Shown here in pieces: positions 55,731 to 63,881 of a stretch of DNA of 64,000 nucleotides (positions are counted from its first letter, which is position 1; every line of letters begins with the position of its first letter). The position numbers were made by a program, and so were the translations under genes. The notes beneath the pieces were generated by a model, which saw only the letters and a program-made list of their open reading frames with translations, ran no database searches and was not told the origin of the DNA. The stretch is from Arcicella gelida (GTDB taxonomy: Bacteria > Bacteroidota > Bacteroidia > Cytophagales > Spirosomataceae), in assembly GCF_034931025.1 (NCBI RefSeq), contig NZ_JAYGIL010000023.1:34509-98508 (forward strand), given 5' to 3'.

Positions 55731-56858
55731 ATGAAAAAAATAGCAATGGCATTAAGCTTAATGGCTTTGTCAATCACAGGTGCTATGGCTCAAACCAAGC
55801 CACCGGTAGCAAAAGAAGAATCATTTAGCCTTACAGGAAAAATAGAAGGAGTTAAAAATGAAAAAATCTTTTTTTCTCATTACAACGGTAAAGGTTTCGA
55901 CATTGACTCTTTAGTAAGTGCCGACGGAAAGTTTGCTTTCAAAGGTAAATTAGCCTATCCATCTATCTATGGTTTGTATCTAAATCCTAGAAAAGAACGC
56001 TTAAATATTTTTGTACAAAGCGGTGCTATTACTGTACAAACTACCAAAGATTCTATCAGCAAAGGAACAGTAAAAGGTTCGGCTTTGCACAACGAATGGA
56101 TGATACACCGCAAGCAAATGGACGGTGCTTTTGCCATTATGAGTCAGTCAGATAAATTATATGGTACTACGGTAAAAACGAAAAATCCAGATAGCGTTGC
56201 AATCAGACAAAAAGCTCATACACTTTTTGTTGCTGGCGAAGCTTATGCTGATAGTATTTGCAGACAATTTATTACCACTCGCCCTAATTCTATGATTAGT
56301 GCATTTATCATCAATAGCTATTTCATGAGAGCTGGTTCTGAAGATAAAGCGAAGGAATATTATAATCTTTTAGCTAAAAATGCACAAGCTTCATATTATG
56401 GTAAAAGTGTAAAAGAATTTTTAGACAAATCGGCTCAAGTTGATGTTGGAAGAATGGCTCCAGCTTTTAGTATGGCAGATACTACTGGCAATGCTTTTAC
56501 ATTGGCATCGCTTAAAGGTAAATATGTTTTGGTTGATTTCTGGGCAAGCTGGTGTGGACCATGCAGAAAAGAAAATCCAAATGTTGTAAAAGCGTATAAT
56601 GAGTATCGTGATAAAAACTTTGAAATTGTAGGAGTATCTTTAGACGATAAAAAGAACAACTGGTTAAAAGCTATCAATGCTGATAAATTGACTTGGATTC
56701 ACGTTTCAGATTTGAAAGGATGGCAAAACGAAGCTGCTAAAATGTATGCTGTAAGTGCTGTTCCGATGAATTTTTTATTAGATAAAAATGGTAAAATCAT
56801 TGCCAAAAACCTCAGAAGTGAAGAACTTCACAAAAAGCTAGCTGAATTAATTCATTGA
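55731..56858 (+). CDS. TlpA-like thioredoxin-fold protein with DUF4369 domain
   Basis: This 375-aa exported protein has the signal IAMALSLMALSITGAMAQ. The N-terminal DUF4369 beta domain (~25-125, FSLTGKIEGVKNEKIFFSHYNGKGFDID) is followed by a helical linker and a TlpA/AhpC-type thioredoxin domain (~240-375). The redox motif is WASWCGPCRKENP, and the cis-proline region is VSAVPMNFLL. It likely reduces disulfides of periplasmic proteins. It lies 81 bases after susD and probably belongs to the same ECF-controlled operon; such genes commonly follow SusCD pairs in Sphingobacteria and Cytophagales. Confidence 0.9.
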   Translation: MKKIAMALSLMALSITGAMAQTKPPVAKEESFSLTGKIEGVKNEKIFFSHYNGKGFDIDSLVSADGKFAFKGKLAYPSIYGLYLNPRKERLNIFVQSGAITVQTTKDSISKGTVKGSALHNEWMIHRKQMDGAFAIMSQSDKLYGTTVKTKNPDSVAIRQKAHTLFVAGEAYADSICRQFITTRPNSMISAFIINSYFMRAGSEDKAKEYYNLLAKNAQASYYGKSVKEFLDKSAQVDVGRMAPAFSMADTTGNAFTLASLKGKYVLVDFWASWCGPCRKENPNVVKAYNEYRDKNFEIVGVSLDDKKNNWLKAINADKLTWIHVSDLKGWQNEAAKMYAVSAVPMNFLLDKNGKIIAKNLRSEELHKKLAELIH

Positions 56859-56869
56859 TGCAATGTCAT

Positions 56870-56901
56870 TTTTTGTGCAGGACGTTATTCCTGCACAAAA
56901 A
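56870..56901. terminator. Bidirectional terminator between TlpA-like and SulP genes
   Basis: A 13-bp perfect stem (TTTTTGTGCAGGA paired across a 6-base loop) lies between the convergent stops and ends in an A7/T run on either strand. Confidence 0.88.
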
Positions 56902-56907
56902 AATCTT

Positions 56908-58440
56908 CTAATCTTCCGCCACTCGATAAGTTGGATCTTCCAGAATATTTACATCAATTACTTTATCAGCTCTGGTTAATAGTTTTCTACAATCTTCGCT
57001 CAGGTGTTTTAAACGAACAGTTTTATTGAGTTGTGCATAGCGTTCAGTAATTTTATTGACTGCCTCAATGGCACTCATATCGGCAATTCTACTTTCTGCA
57101 AAGTCAATAACTACTTCATTCGGGTCGTTTGCGATGTCAAATTTCTCGGTAAATGCAGTTGTTGAAGCAAAGAAAAGTGGTCCATAAATTTCATAATACT
57201 TTACGCCTTTATCGTCTATATATTTTCTTGCTCGGATGCGTTTAGCACTTTCCCAAGCAAAAACCAAAGCAGAAATAATTACACCCATAAGTACCGCTAA
57301 GGCTAAATTATGCAACCAAATCGTAATACCAGCCACCAGCATTCCGACAATAATATCCTGTTTAGGCATTTTATTGATGATTTTAAAACTCATCCATTCA
57401 AAAGTGCCAATCGCCACCATAATCATTACTCCAGTAAGTGCCGCCATCGGTAAATTTTCAATCAACGGCGAAGCAAAAAGAATAACCGACAGAATAGTTA
57501 ATGCCGCAATAATACCAGAAAGCCTTGCTCGTGAACCCGCCGAAATATTTACTAAAGTTTGAGCAATCATTGGGCAACCGCCCATGCCAAAGAAAAAGCC
57601 ATTTAAAATATTGGCTGCACCTTGTGCTAAAGATTCTCTGTTGCCATTTCCCTTTGTTTGTGTAAGTTCATCCACGACATTTAGCGTCAATAATCCTTCG
57701 GTTAAACCTACGCCAGCCATTATTAAACCATAAGGAAAAATAATTTGAAAAGTTTCAAAAGTAAAAGGAATATTTGGAACGTGAAAAGGCGGAAAACCTC
57801 CCGAAACAGAAGCAATATCTTTTACTGTTTTAGTTTCAATTTTAAGAACAAAAACCAAAATCCCGACTACAATAATTGCCATTAAGGACGCTGGGATTGC
57901 TTTACTTATCTTAGGGAAAATCAACACAATAGCAATCGTCAAAGCTACTAAACCAGCCATGATATAAAGCGGAGTACCTGATAACCAAATTGTCTCACCA
58001 TTAAGTACAGTTTTGAATTGCTCGATTTGTGCCATAAAAATGATAACTGCCAAACCGTTTACAAAACCAAACATTACTGGTTGTGGCACTAAACGAATAA
58101 ATTTGCCAAGTTTAAACAAACCCACAATTATCTGAAATACTCCAGCGAAGGCAACTGCGGCAAAGACATACTCTAATCCGTGCGATTTCATTAAGTCGAT
58201 TAATACAACAACGGTAGCTCCAGCTCCGCCAGAAATCAAACCAGGTCTTCCACCAAAAATAGCCGTAACCAAACCCATGATAAAGGCAGCGTAAAGTCCC
58301 ATTAAAGGAGGGAAATCTGCTAAAATAGCAAATGACAACGATTCTGGAATCATCGTCATGGCTACTGTAAGTCCTGCTAGAACTTCTGTTTTATAATTGA
58401 CTTTTTGATTAAAATCAAATAAGTTGATAGACTTTAACAT
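56908..58440 (-). CDS. SulP family anion permease with STAS domain
   Basis: This 510-aa transporter has the SulP/SLC26 fold with the N-terminal signature LAGLTVAMTMIPESLSFA, followed by GLYAAFIMGLVTAIFGGRPGLISGGAGATVV and GMGGCPMIAQTLVNISAGSRARLSG. A cytoplasmic STAS domain closes the protein (~410-505, EVVIDFAESRIADMSAIEAV). SulP proteins carry sulfate, bicarbonate or other anions. GGRPGLISGGAGA resembles both the sulfate and the BicA-like groups, so the substrate is left open. It stands alone, 35 kb from the sulfur module, and has no Crp/Fnr-like site upstream. Confidence 0.92.
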   Translation of the reverse strand: MLKSINLFDFNQKVNYKTEVLAGLTVAMTMIPESLSFAILADFPPLMGLYAAFIMGLVTAIFGGRPGLISGGAGATVVVLIDLMKSHGLEYVFAAVAFAGVFQIIVGLFKLGKFIRLVPQPVMFGFVNGLAVIIFMAQIEQFKTVLNGETIWLSGTPLYIMAGLVALTIAIVLIFPKISKAIPASLMAIIVVGILVFVLKIETKTVKDIASVSGGFPPFHVPNIPFTFETFQIIFPYGLIMAGVGLTEGLLTLNVVDELTQTKGNGNRESLAQGAANILNGFFFGMGGCPMIAQTLVNISAGSRARLSGIIAALTILSVILFASPLIENLPMAALTGVMIMVAIGTFEWMSFKIINKMPKQDIIVGMLVAGITIWLHNLALAVLMGVIISALVFAWESAKRIRARKYIDDKGVKYYEIYGPLFFASTTAFTEKFDIANDPNEVVIDFAESRIADMSAIEAVNKITERYAQLNKTVRLKHLSEDCRKLLTRADKVIDVNILEDPTYRVAED

Positions 58441-58727
58441 TATTTTAAGATTGATTCTATTAAAATATTACCTCAGGAAAGAAAATCTTCTAAATACAAG
58501 TAATTGAAGAAAGTTTGGAGAGAAAAATCATCTTGTAATTCCATCAAGATGAGGCAATAAACGAAGCTTTATAAGCTAGTTTTTCCATTATTTTACACAA
58601 AAGTACCTTCTGAACGCTGAAAATCAAAGTGAATAAGCTTTCGCCTCTTCGCTCCTATTTGAATACTCCTTTTTTTAAACAATATTTGAGTAATCGAAAA
58701 TCATCATCATTACTAAAATTATTCATC

Positions 58728-59240
58728 ATGAAAAAACTTCTCTTACTTTGTTTGTTATTTTTCTCTGTTAAAGTTCATGCTCAAACGCCTGAAGAGCAAT
58801 TAACAAAATTAGGCATCACACTTCCCGCTGTGAGTCAACCAGTGGCTAGTTATGTAAATGTAGTACGAACTGGAAACCTTTTATTTCTTTCTGGAAAAGG
58901 TCCTTTAAAGGCAGACGGACAGTATATCAAAGGGAAATTAGGAAAAGATTTAACTATTGAAGAAGGTGCAAAAGCGGCTGAATTAGCGGCAATTCAACAA
59001 TTAGCAGTATTAAAAGCTACTTTGGGAGATTTAAGCAAAGTAAAAAGAATAGTAAAAATTTTGGGTTTCGTGAATAGCGATAGTGAGTTTTTTGAGCATC
59101 CCAAAGTAATCAATGGCTGTTCTAATTTAATGATTCAGGTTTTTGGAGAAAAAGGGAAACACGCACGTTCTGCACTTGGGGTTAATGCTTTGCCTTTCAA
59201 CATGGCGGTTGAAGTAGAAATGATTGTAGAAATAGAGTAG
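58728..59240 (+). CDS. Exported RidA (YjgF/Rid) family protein
   Basis: The frame is open from a GTG at 58629, but the ATG at 58728 begins a clear signal peptide (MKKLLLLCLLFFSVKVHAQ), giving 170 aa. The mature part is a Rid-type domain with VNVVRTGNLLFLSGKGPL, AAIQQLAVLKATLGDLSKVKRIVKILGFVNS, and the closing RSALGVNALPFNMAVEVEMIVEIE. The conserved Arg of RidA enamine/imine deaminases is expected in HARSALG. Export is unusual for a family known from cytoplasmic 2-aminoacrylate hydrolysis, so the periplasmic role is unknown. It is a single-gene unit ending in a 48-bp palindrome. Confidence 0.87.
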   Translation: MKKLLLLCLLFFSVKVHAQTPEEQLTKLGITLPAVSQPVASYVNVVRTGNLLFLSGKGPLKADGQYIKGKLGKDLTIEEGAKAAELAAIQQLAVLKATLGDLSKVKRIVKILGFVNSDSEFFEHPKVINGCSNLMIQVFGEKGKHARSALGVNALPFNMAVEVEMIVEIE

Positions 59241-59283
59241 CTGAAAATAGTTAGATGCTAACACAAATAATCATTAAACTTTT

Positions 59284-59331
59284 GTTTTTCCTATTAGCTG
59301 GCGAATTAATTCGCCAGCTAATAGGAAAAAC
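59284..59331. terminator. 48-bp perfect palindrome, probable terminator
   Basis: Each arm has 24 bases with no spacer and no mismatch (arm starts GTTTTTCCTATTAGCTGGCG). It lies 43 bases after the RidA stop. The hairpin would form with the central AATT as loop and A5/T5 runs near the base, suited to termination on both strands. Confidence 0.85.
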
Positions 59332-59414
59332 GGTTTTGAATATAGAGATTAAGTCAACAAGTCATTAAAAAAGTTCTCAAAAATTATCCGGTATAAACTC
59401 TTGCCTGTACAACC

Positions 59415-59484
59415 TGTAGCGGTACCCTTTACGGTTACCGTTTCTTATAACGGTCAAACGGTAACCATAAAAGTTACCGCTACA
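59415..59484. repeat. Imperfect 29-bp inverted repeat (GGTTACCG type)
   Basis: Arms 59415-59443 and 59456-59484 match at 26 of 29 positions around a 12-base loop and contain repeated GGTTACCGTTT. Together with the palindrome at 59284 it fills the 355-bp gene-free gap. A related degenerate copy lies at 50547-50605. Confidence 0.65.
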
Positions 59485-59595
59485 ATTACTATTTTCAATA
59501 AAGTGCTAAATAAAGCATAATTTTAAAATGCTAGAAAATATATGGTCTATTATTACTTAAAGAGTAAAAGTTCTTTTTTTATAGTAAACAAAAGC

Positions 59596-61278
59596 CTAAA
59601 CCTTCAACGAAAAGTAAAAAGTACTGCCTTTCCCAATTTCAGATTCTACCCAAATTTGTCCGTTTTGAGCTTCTATAAATTGGCGAGCAATGGCTAAACC
59701 CAAACCTGTTCCTTTCTGACTATCAGGCGTTTGGAAGTATTTGTCAAATATTTTTTCTAAATATTCTTGGGCGATTCCTTTGCCAAAATCTTGTACAGAA
59801 AATACTACCGTTCCATTCTGACGAATGGCTGAAACGATAATTTTGCTGTTTTCTGGGCTGTAACGAATGGCGTTTGTCAATAAATTCACTAAAATCCATG
59901 CTGACTTTTCTGCATCAGCTTGTACTTGTGGAAGTTTGTCTGAAAGCTGAATTTCAATTTCGATATTTTGTTGCTGTGCCTGAAACTGTATTGCCGAAGT
60001 TGCGTATTCAATAATGTTTTGCGGTGCTACGGCTTGTAAATTCAAACTGATTTTGCCACTTTCTACTTGGGTTAAATCCAATAATTCGCCCGTAATATTT
60101 AATAGTCGTTGACTATCGGATTTAATATTTTCTAATAATTGGCTTTGTTCAGGATTCAGGCTTCCAACTTTTTCGTTTTCTAATAATTTCAAACTCATTT
60201 TTATCGCCGAAATGGGTGTTTTTAATTCATGCGAAATCGTGGCGATAAAGTTGGTTTTGGCTTCATCTAATTCGTGGAAACGAGTAATATTTTTCAATAA
60301 AATTACTTTTCCTAAAATTTTCTGATTGCTTTCAACCGTTAAGGTTTCTTTGGTAAAATAGCTTTCACGTTCGTCGGCATAGATTTTAATTTCTTTGTTT
60401 TGGTCTTTTTCATTCAAAAGTGTTCTCAGTAAATCGTTGTACAAAGCTACGTCTGGAGCGTATTTCCCTATCAAATCTTCAAATTTCACATTCAACATTT
60501 TAATCGCTACAATATTGACGAAGAGTATTTTACTTTTTTCGTCTAAACCAATTACGGCATCGTTTAGATTGTTGATGATGGCTTCAATTCTACTTTTTTC
60601 AAAAAGTATTTTTGCCAAATTTGAATGTTCGTACTCGTTGAGTTTCTCCGCCATTGAATTAAAGGCAGAAGCCAATTCCCCAAATTCATCTTCCGAAGAA
60701 AAATGTAGTCGTTGTTCATAATTTTTATTGGTAATTGCTTGAATACCTTTGGTCAATTCTTTAATGGGATTGGCAATGTAAGACGGGAAATTGACAATAA
60801 AAGTAAATGTCAGTAACATACAAATGATGGCAACCATTTTCAAATAATTACTGGCATTTTCTGCTGTTTTAAATGCCAAATCATTTTTTCTGACAATACC
60901 TTGTTGGTTTAAATCGGCAATGTTCAATAAAGCTTGATTTAGTTTGGTAAAGTGTGTTTCTGAACTATCTTTTTTAAATTCAACATAGGCTTTTCGTAGA
61001 TTTTGCGTAGCTTCAAGCTCGCCTACTTCGGTTACGTTGTGGGCTTGTTTATCCAACAAAACTTCAAAGGATTTATGCTTGGCAGTATCAACCGACGACC
61101 AAGTATTGAGTATTTCTTCCATACCCTGCACATACTCCAAAGACTCAATATTATCTTTCAAGATTTTACTGGAATCTGCCTGTAATTGATTCAGATAATA
61201 CGTTCCCATACCGCCCAACAAGACGATGACAGAAAAAAGGAAGAATAATCCCAGTTGAAGTTTTGCTTTGATTTTCAT
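59596..61278 (-). CDS. HAMP-PAS sensor histidine kinase of the Kdp locus
   Basis: This 560-aa membrane kinase has an N-terminal helix (~8-30), a periplasmic helical sensor (~31-148), and a second helix (~150-172). A HAMP domain follows (~173-228, YIANPIKELTKGIQAI), then PAS (~235-330), HisKA with His350 (TISHELKTPISAIKMSL), and HATPase (DFGKGIAQEY, GTGLGLAIARQ). It lies 124 bases after the short KdpD gene on the same strand. Full-length KdpD proteins contain their own kinase; here the kinase seems to be this separate protein. The target regulator (KdpE) is not in the window next to it. Confidence 0.88.
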   Translation of the reverse strand: MKIKAKLQLGLFFLFSVIVLLGGMGTYYLNQLQADSSKILKDNIESLEYVQGMEEILNTWSSVDTAKHKSFEVLLDKQAHNVTEVGELEATQNLRKAYVEFKKDSSETHFTKLNQALLNIADLNQQGIVRKNDLAFKTAENASNYLKMVAIICMLLTFTFIVNFPSYIANPIKELTKGIQAITNKNYEQRLHFSSEDEFGELASAFNSMAEKLNEYEHSNLAKILFEKSRIEAIINNLNDAVIGLDEKSKILFVNIVAIKMLNVKFEDLIGKYAPDVALYNDLLRTLLNEKDQNKEIKIYADERESYFTKETLTVESNQKILGKVILLKNITRFHELDEAKTNFIATISHELKTPISAIKMSLKLLENEKVGSLNPEQSQLLENIKSDSQRLLNITGELLDLTQVESGKISLNLQAVAPQNIIEYATSAIQFQAQQQNIEIEIQLSDKLPQVQADAEKSAWILVNLLTNAIRYSPENSKIIVSAIRQNGTVVFSVQDFGKGIAQEYLEKIFDKYFQTPDSQKGTGLGLAIARQFIEAQNGQIWVESEIGKGSTFYFSLKV

Positions 61279-61402
61279 GGTAATTTGCTTTAAGCGATAA
61301 GCTTTAGGCTTTAGGCAAGCACGATATTTATTAAATAATTCGTTTGGATTTGTTAATTGCCTTAAATTCTATTTTGAAAAATCCTAATAACGGATAACGT
61401 CT

Positions 61403-62515
61403 TTAACTTAAAATAACAATATCAATATCCGAAGACGATAGTTTTTTTAGTAATTGATTAAATAAATTCGTTGCCAAGATAATTCTGAATAAACTAAAAT
61501 GTGGTTTTCCGATACAAATTGTCGTGATTTCGTACTTTTCAGCGATTTCTACAATACTTCTTGCTACCGAATCACTTGGTATTCTGATGACTTCTGCTCC
61601 TAATTCGGTGGCTAATTTCAAATTATTAATCAAATGTCTTTGCGTTGCTAAATTGATTTTATCTCCCGATTCCGAAGGCGTTTGCACGTACAATACAAAC
61701 CATTTTGAATCATAATGCGAAGCCAATCGAGCCGTTTTGCGAATGATATTTTTTGAAGTATTGGCATTAGAACTGATACAAGCCAAAAATCGTTCATGGG
61801 TAAATTTACTACTGGCAACTTCGTTGAATACTTTTCTTTCTACTTGATGAGCTACTTCTTTCAAAGCTAATTCTCTCAATTGCAATAACTTAGCAGGTTG
61901 AAAGAAATTATTCAAGGCAGTTTCTACTTTCCTCAAATCGTAGATTTTCCCTTCTTTGAGCCTTGTAATTAATTCGTCAGCCGTTAAATCAATGTTTACT
62001 ACTTCGTCGGCTTGTTGCAAAACCCAATCGGGTACTCTTTCTGCTACTTCTACATTGGTAATTTGTTTTACTTCATCGTTCAGGCTTTCAAGATGTTGAA
62101 TATTGACGGCAGAAATCACATTGATACCAGCATTCAAAATCTCCATGACATCCTGCCAACGCTTTTCATTTTTAGAGCCTTCAATATTAGTATGAGCGAG
62201 TTCATCGACAATAGCAATTTCTGGACGTTGGTTGATGACAGCCTGCACATCCATTTCTTCTAATTCTTTACCTTTATAAAAAAGTTTTCGGCGAGGAATC
62301 ACAGGAATACCTTCCAACAAAGCATGGGTTTCGGCTCGATTGTGGGTTTCAATATAAGCAATTTTTATATTGACATTATTTCTGAGCAAAGTGTGGGCTT
62401 CTTGCAACATCCTAAAAGTTTTGCCCACACCAGCACTCATACCAATGTAAATTTTAAACTTCCCTCTTTTGGAGCTTTTGATTAAATCTAAAAAATATTG
62501 AGCCGAATGTTCCAT
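61403..62515 (-). CDS. kdpD: Short KdpD: N-terminal KdpD and USP domains without kinase
   Basis: This 370-aa protein matches only the N-terminal cytoplasmic part of KdpD. It has the KdpD domain with Walker-A-like GMSAGVGKT (25-33) and Walker-B-like AIVDELAHTN, then RWQDVMEILNAGINVISAVNIQHLESLND, and a universal-stress-protein domain (~245-368, FLACISSNANTSKNIIR). It ends there, with no membrane helices, HisKA or HATPase. The normal stop and the separate downstream kinase argue for a split KdpD, not a truncation. It probably senses K+ or c-di-AMP through the USP domain and acts on the HAMP kinase. The gene symbol is used in the broad sense. Confidence 0.88.
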   Translation of the reverse strand: MEHSAQYFLDLIKSSKRGKFKIYIGMSAGVGKTFRMLQEAHTLLRNNVNIKIAYIETHNRAETHALLEGIPVIPRRKLFYKGKELEEMDVQAVINQRPEIAIVDELAHTNIEGSKNEKRWQDVMEILNAGINVISAVNIQHLESLNDEVKQITNVEVAERVPDWVLQQADEVVNIDLTADELITRLKEGKIYDLRKVETALNNFFQPAKLLQLRELALKEVAHQVERKVFNEVASSKFTHERFLACISSNANTSKNIIRKTARLASHYDSKWFVLYVQTPSESGDKINLATQRHLINNLKLATELGAEVIRIPSDSVARSIVEIAEKYEITTICIGKPHFSLFRIILATNLFNQLLKKLSSSDIDIVILS

Positions 62516-62566
62516 TTAAAATTGTTATCAGAAATCTGTTAATGGTTATTTGTGTACTCCTTTTTG

Positions 62567-62597
62567 CTCATTGCATGACTTAGAGTCATGCAATGAG
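62567..62597. repeat. Perfect 14-bp hairpin between porin and kdpD
   Basis: CTCATTGCATGACT-TAG-AGTCATGCAATGAG lies in the 93-bp spacer between two genes of one operon. A close relative occurs at 63762-63790. It is either a terminator/attenuator or a dispersed palindromic element. Confidence 0.75.
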
Positions 62598-62608
62598 TTG
62601 ATTTCACC

Positions 62609-63688
62609 TCAAATAGCAATCGCCATTGAAGTATTTAGTGAGAAATTATTGTTCACTGCTTTTCCTTCTTTGCTGAAAATTGCGTCTTTACTTTCTAAGT
62701 ACTTGCCTTCCACTCGCCAAAGTACTTGGTCACTAATTTTATAGTCGATATTCAATGAATAACCTGTTGTTTGAAAGCCATTTGGTGTGTTAGTGGCGAT
62801 AATTACCCCATTTTTATCTTGATAATACTCCCAACGCACCGCTCCCGACCATTTTGTGTTTGCGGTATATTTTAAAATTGCCACAGGACTATACCAAGTA
62901 TTATATTCCGACGAAGCCACTGCTTTTTGTTCTAAACCATAATCAAATCCCGCAATCAAGCCTAAGGTTGAAGACAGTTGAAAAATACCATAAAGATTTG
63001 AAAAATAACGCTCTTGTTTTTGACTACTTGGTTTGTCATTTCCGATAAAAGTACTCCAATTCAGCGTTGTTTTTTCATTTGGTTTAAATTGAACTTGCGT
63101 TCCTAAAGCCAGCGTTTGGTTTCCATCAGGTCGTTTGATTCGCTGCCAACCGTTCAATGCCAAAGCCGAAAGCGTCCAACGATTGTCTGCATTGATATAA
63201 GTAATTTTCGCTCCAGACTCATAATAAGGCGAATTTTCTGCTAAGATACTTCTGGTGAGCGTCCAACAATCTTTTGAGATGGCACTTTCAAAACCAATGT
63301 GGGAGGGCATAATACCAGCATCCAACCAAAGATTTTGTTTATTTGAAAGTTTCACTCCTACGTTTGCTTCAAAAACGTGTTGCAACAATGAAGGTTCACT
63401 TGCCAAATTGTACTGGGCATAAGTACCAGCCATCAAAGCCAAATTCGCCCGTGTGTTTGCTGCAATATAAGTGCCTTTGATAAAACCAAGATTGAGATTA
63501 AACTCATTATGTCGGTTATGATTATACATAAAACTCGGACGCTCGTGGTTGGTAGGTCGGTTGAAATCATAGACATAATACGTTTCCAAGTAACCCGACC
63601 AAGTGATACTTGGTTTGCTTTCAGTTTGTGCAAAAATTCTTGTTTGAAAAACGAACAAGGCAATCAAAGTAAAATAAATTGTTTTCAT
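62609..63688 (-). CDS. Outer-membrane porin-like protein of the Kdp locus
   Basis: The frame opens at 63727, but the ATG at 63688 gives a signal peptide (MKTIYFTLIALFVFQTRIFAQ) and 359 aa. The mature chain is a beta-barrel of the porin type often found between kdpC and kdpD in Bacteroidota. It has YVYDFNRPTNHERPSFMYNHNRHNEFNLNLG near the N-terminus, GIMPSHIGFESAISKDCWTLTRSILAENSPYYESGAKITY in the middle, and it ends in FSLNTSMAIAI. It may allow K+ entry across the outer membrane, inferred from context. It is the first gene of the visible unit; the IS1-type element end lies 194 bases upstream. Confidence 0.82.
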   Translation of the reverse strand: MKTIYFTLIALFVFQTRIFAQTESKPSITWSGYLETYYVYDFNRPTNHERPSFMYNHNRHNEFNLNLGFIKGTYIAANTRANLALMAGTYAQYNLASEPSLLQHVFEANVGVKLSNKQNLWLDAGIMPSHIGFESAISKDCWTLTRSILAENSPYYESGAKITYINADNRWTLSALALNGWQRIKRPDGNQTLALGTQVQFKPNEKTTLNWSTFIGNDKPSSQKQERYFSNLYGIFQLSSTLGLIAGFDYGLEQKAVASSEYNTWYSPVAILKYTANTKWSGAVRWEYYQDKNGVIIATNTPNGFQTTGYSLNIDYKISDQVLWRVEGKYLESKDAIFSKEGKAVNNNFSLNTSMAIAI

Positions 63689-63761
63689 GATTATGAGATT
63701 GTTTTTGTGAATTGTTCTATATCTCATAGTTTAACAGGTTAAGAGTTGAGACTCAAGCTAT

Positions 63762-63790
63762 TCATGGCATGACTTGGAGTCATGCCATGA
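63762..63790. repeat. Perfect 13-bp hairpin upstream of the porin gene
   Basis: TCATGGCATGACT-TGG-AGTCATGCCATGA shares the core GCATGACTT-GAGTCATGC with the hairpin at 62567-62597. It lies 73 bases before the porin start, between the gene and the IS1-type element end. Confidence 0.7.
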
Positions 63791-63881
63791 GTAAAAGCTC
63801 TGAAGAATTGACGAGATTAATAATTTGATTTACAAAAGATTAATCACTAAATCACTCATTCGCTAATTCACTCAATTATTC

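Noticed and set aside
56908..58440. SulP permease as part of the sulfur module
   Set aside because: It lies 35 kb away, has no Crp/Fnr-like site upstream, and its anion is not determined by sequence.
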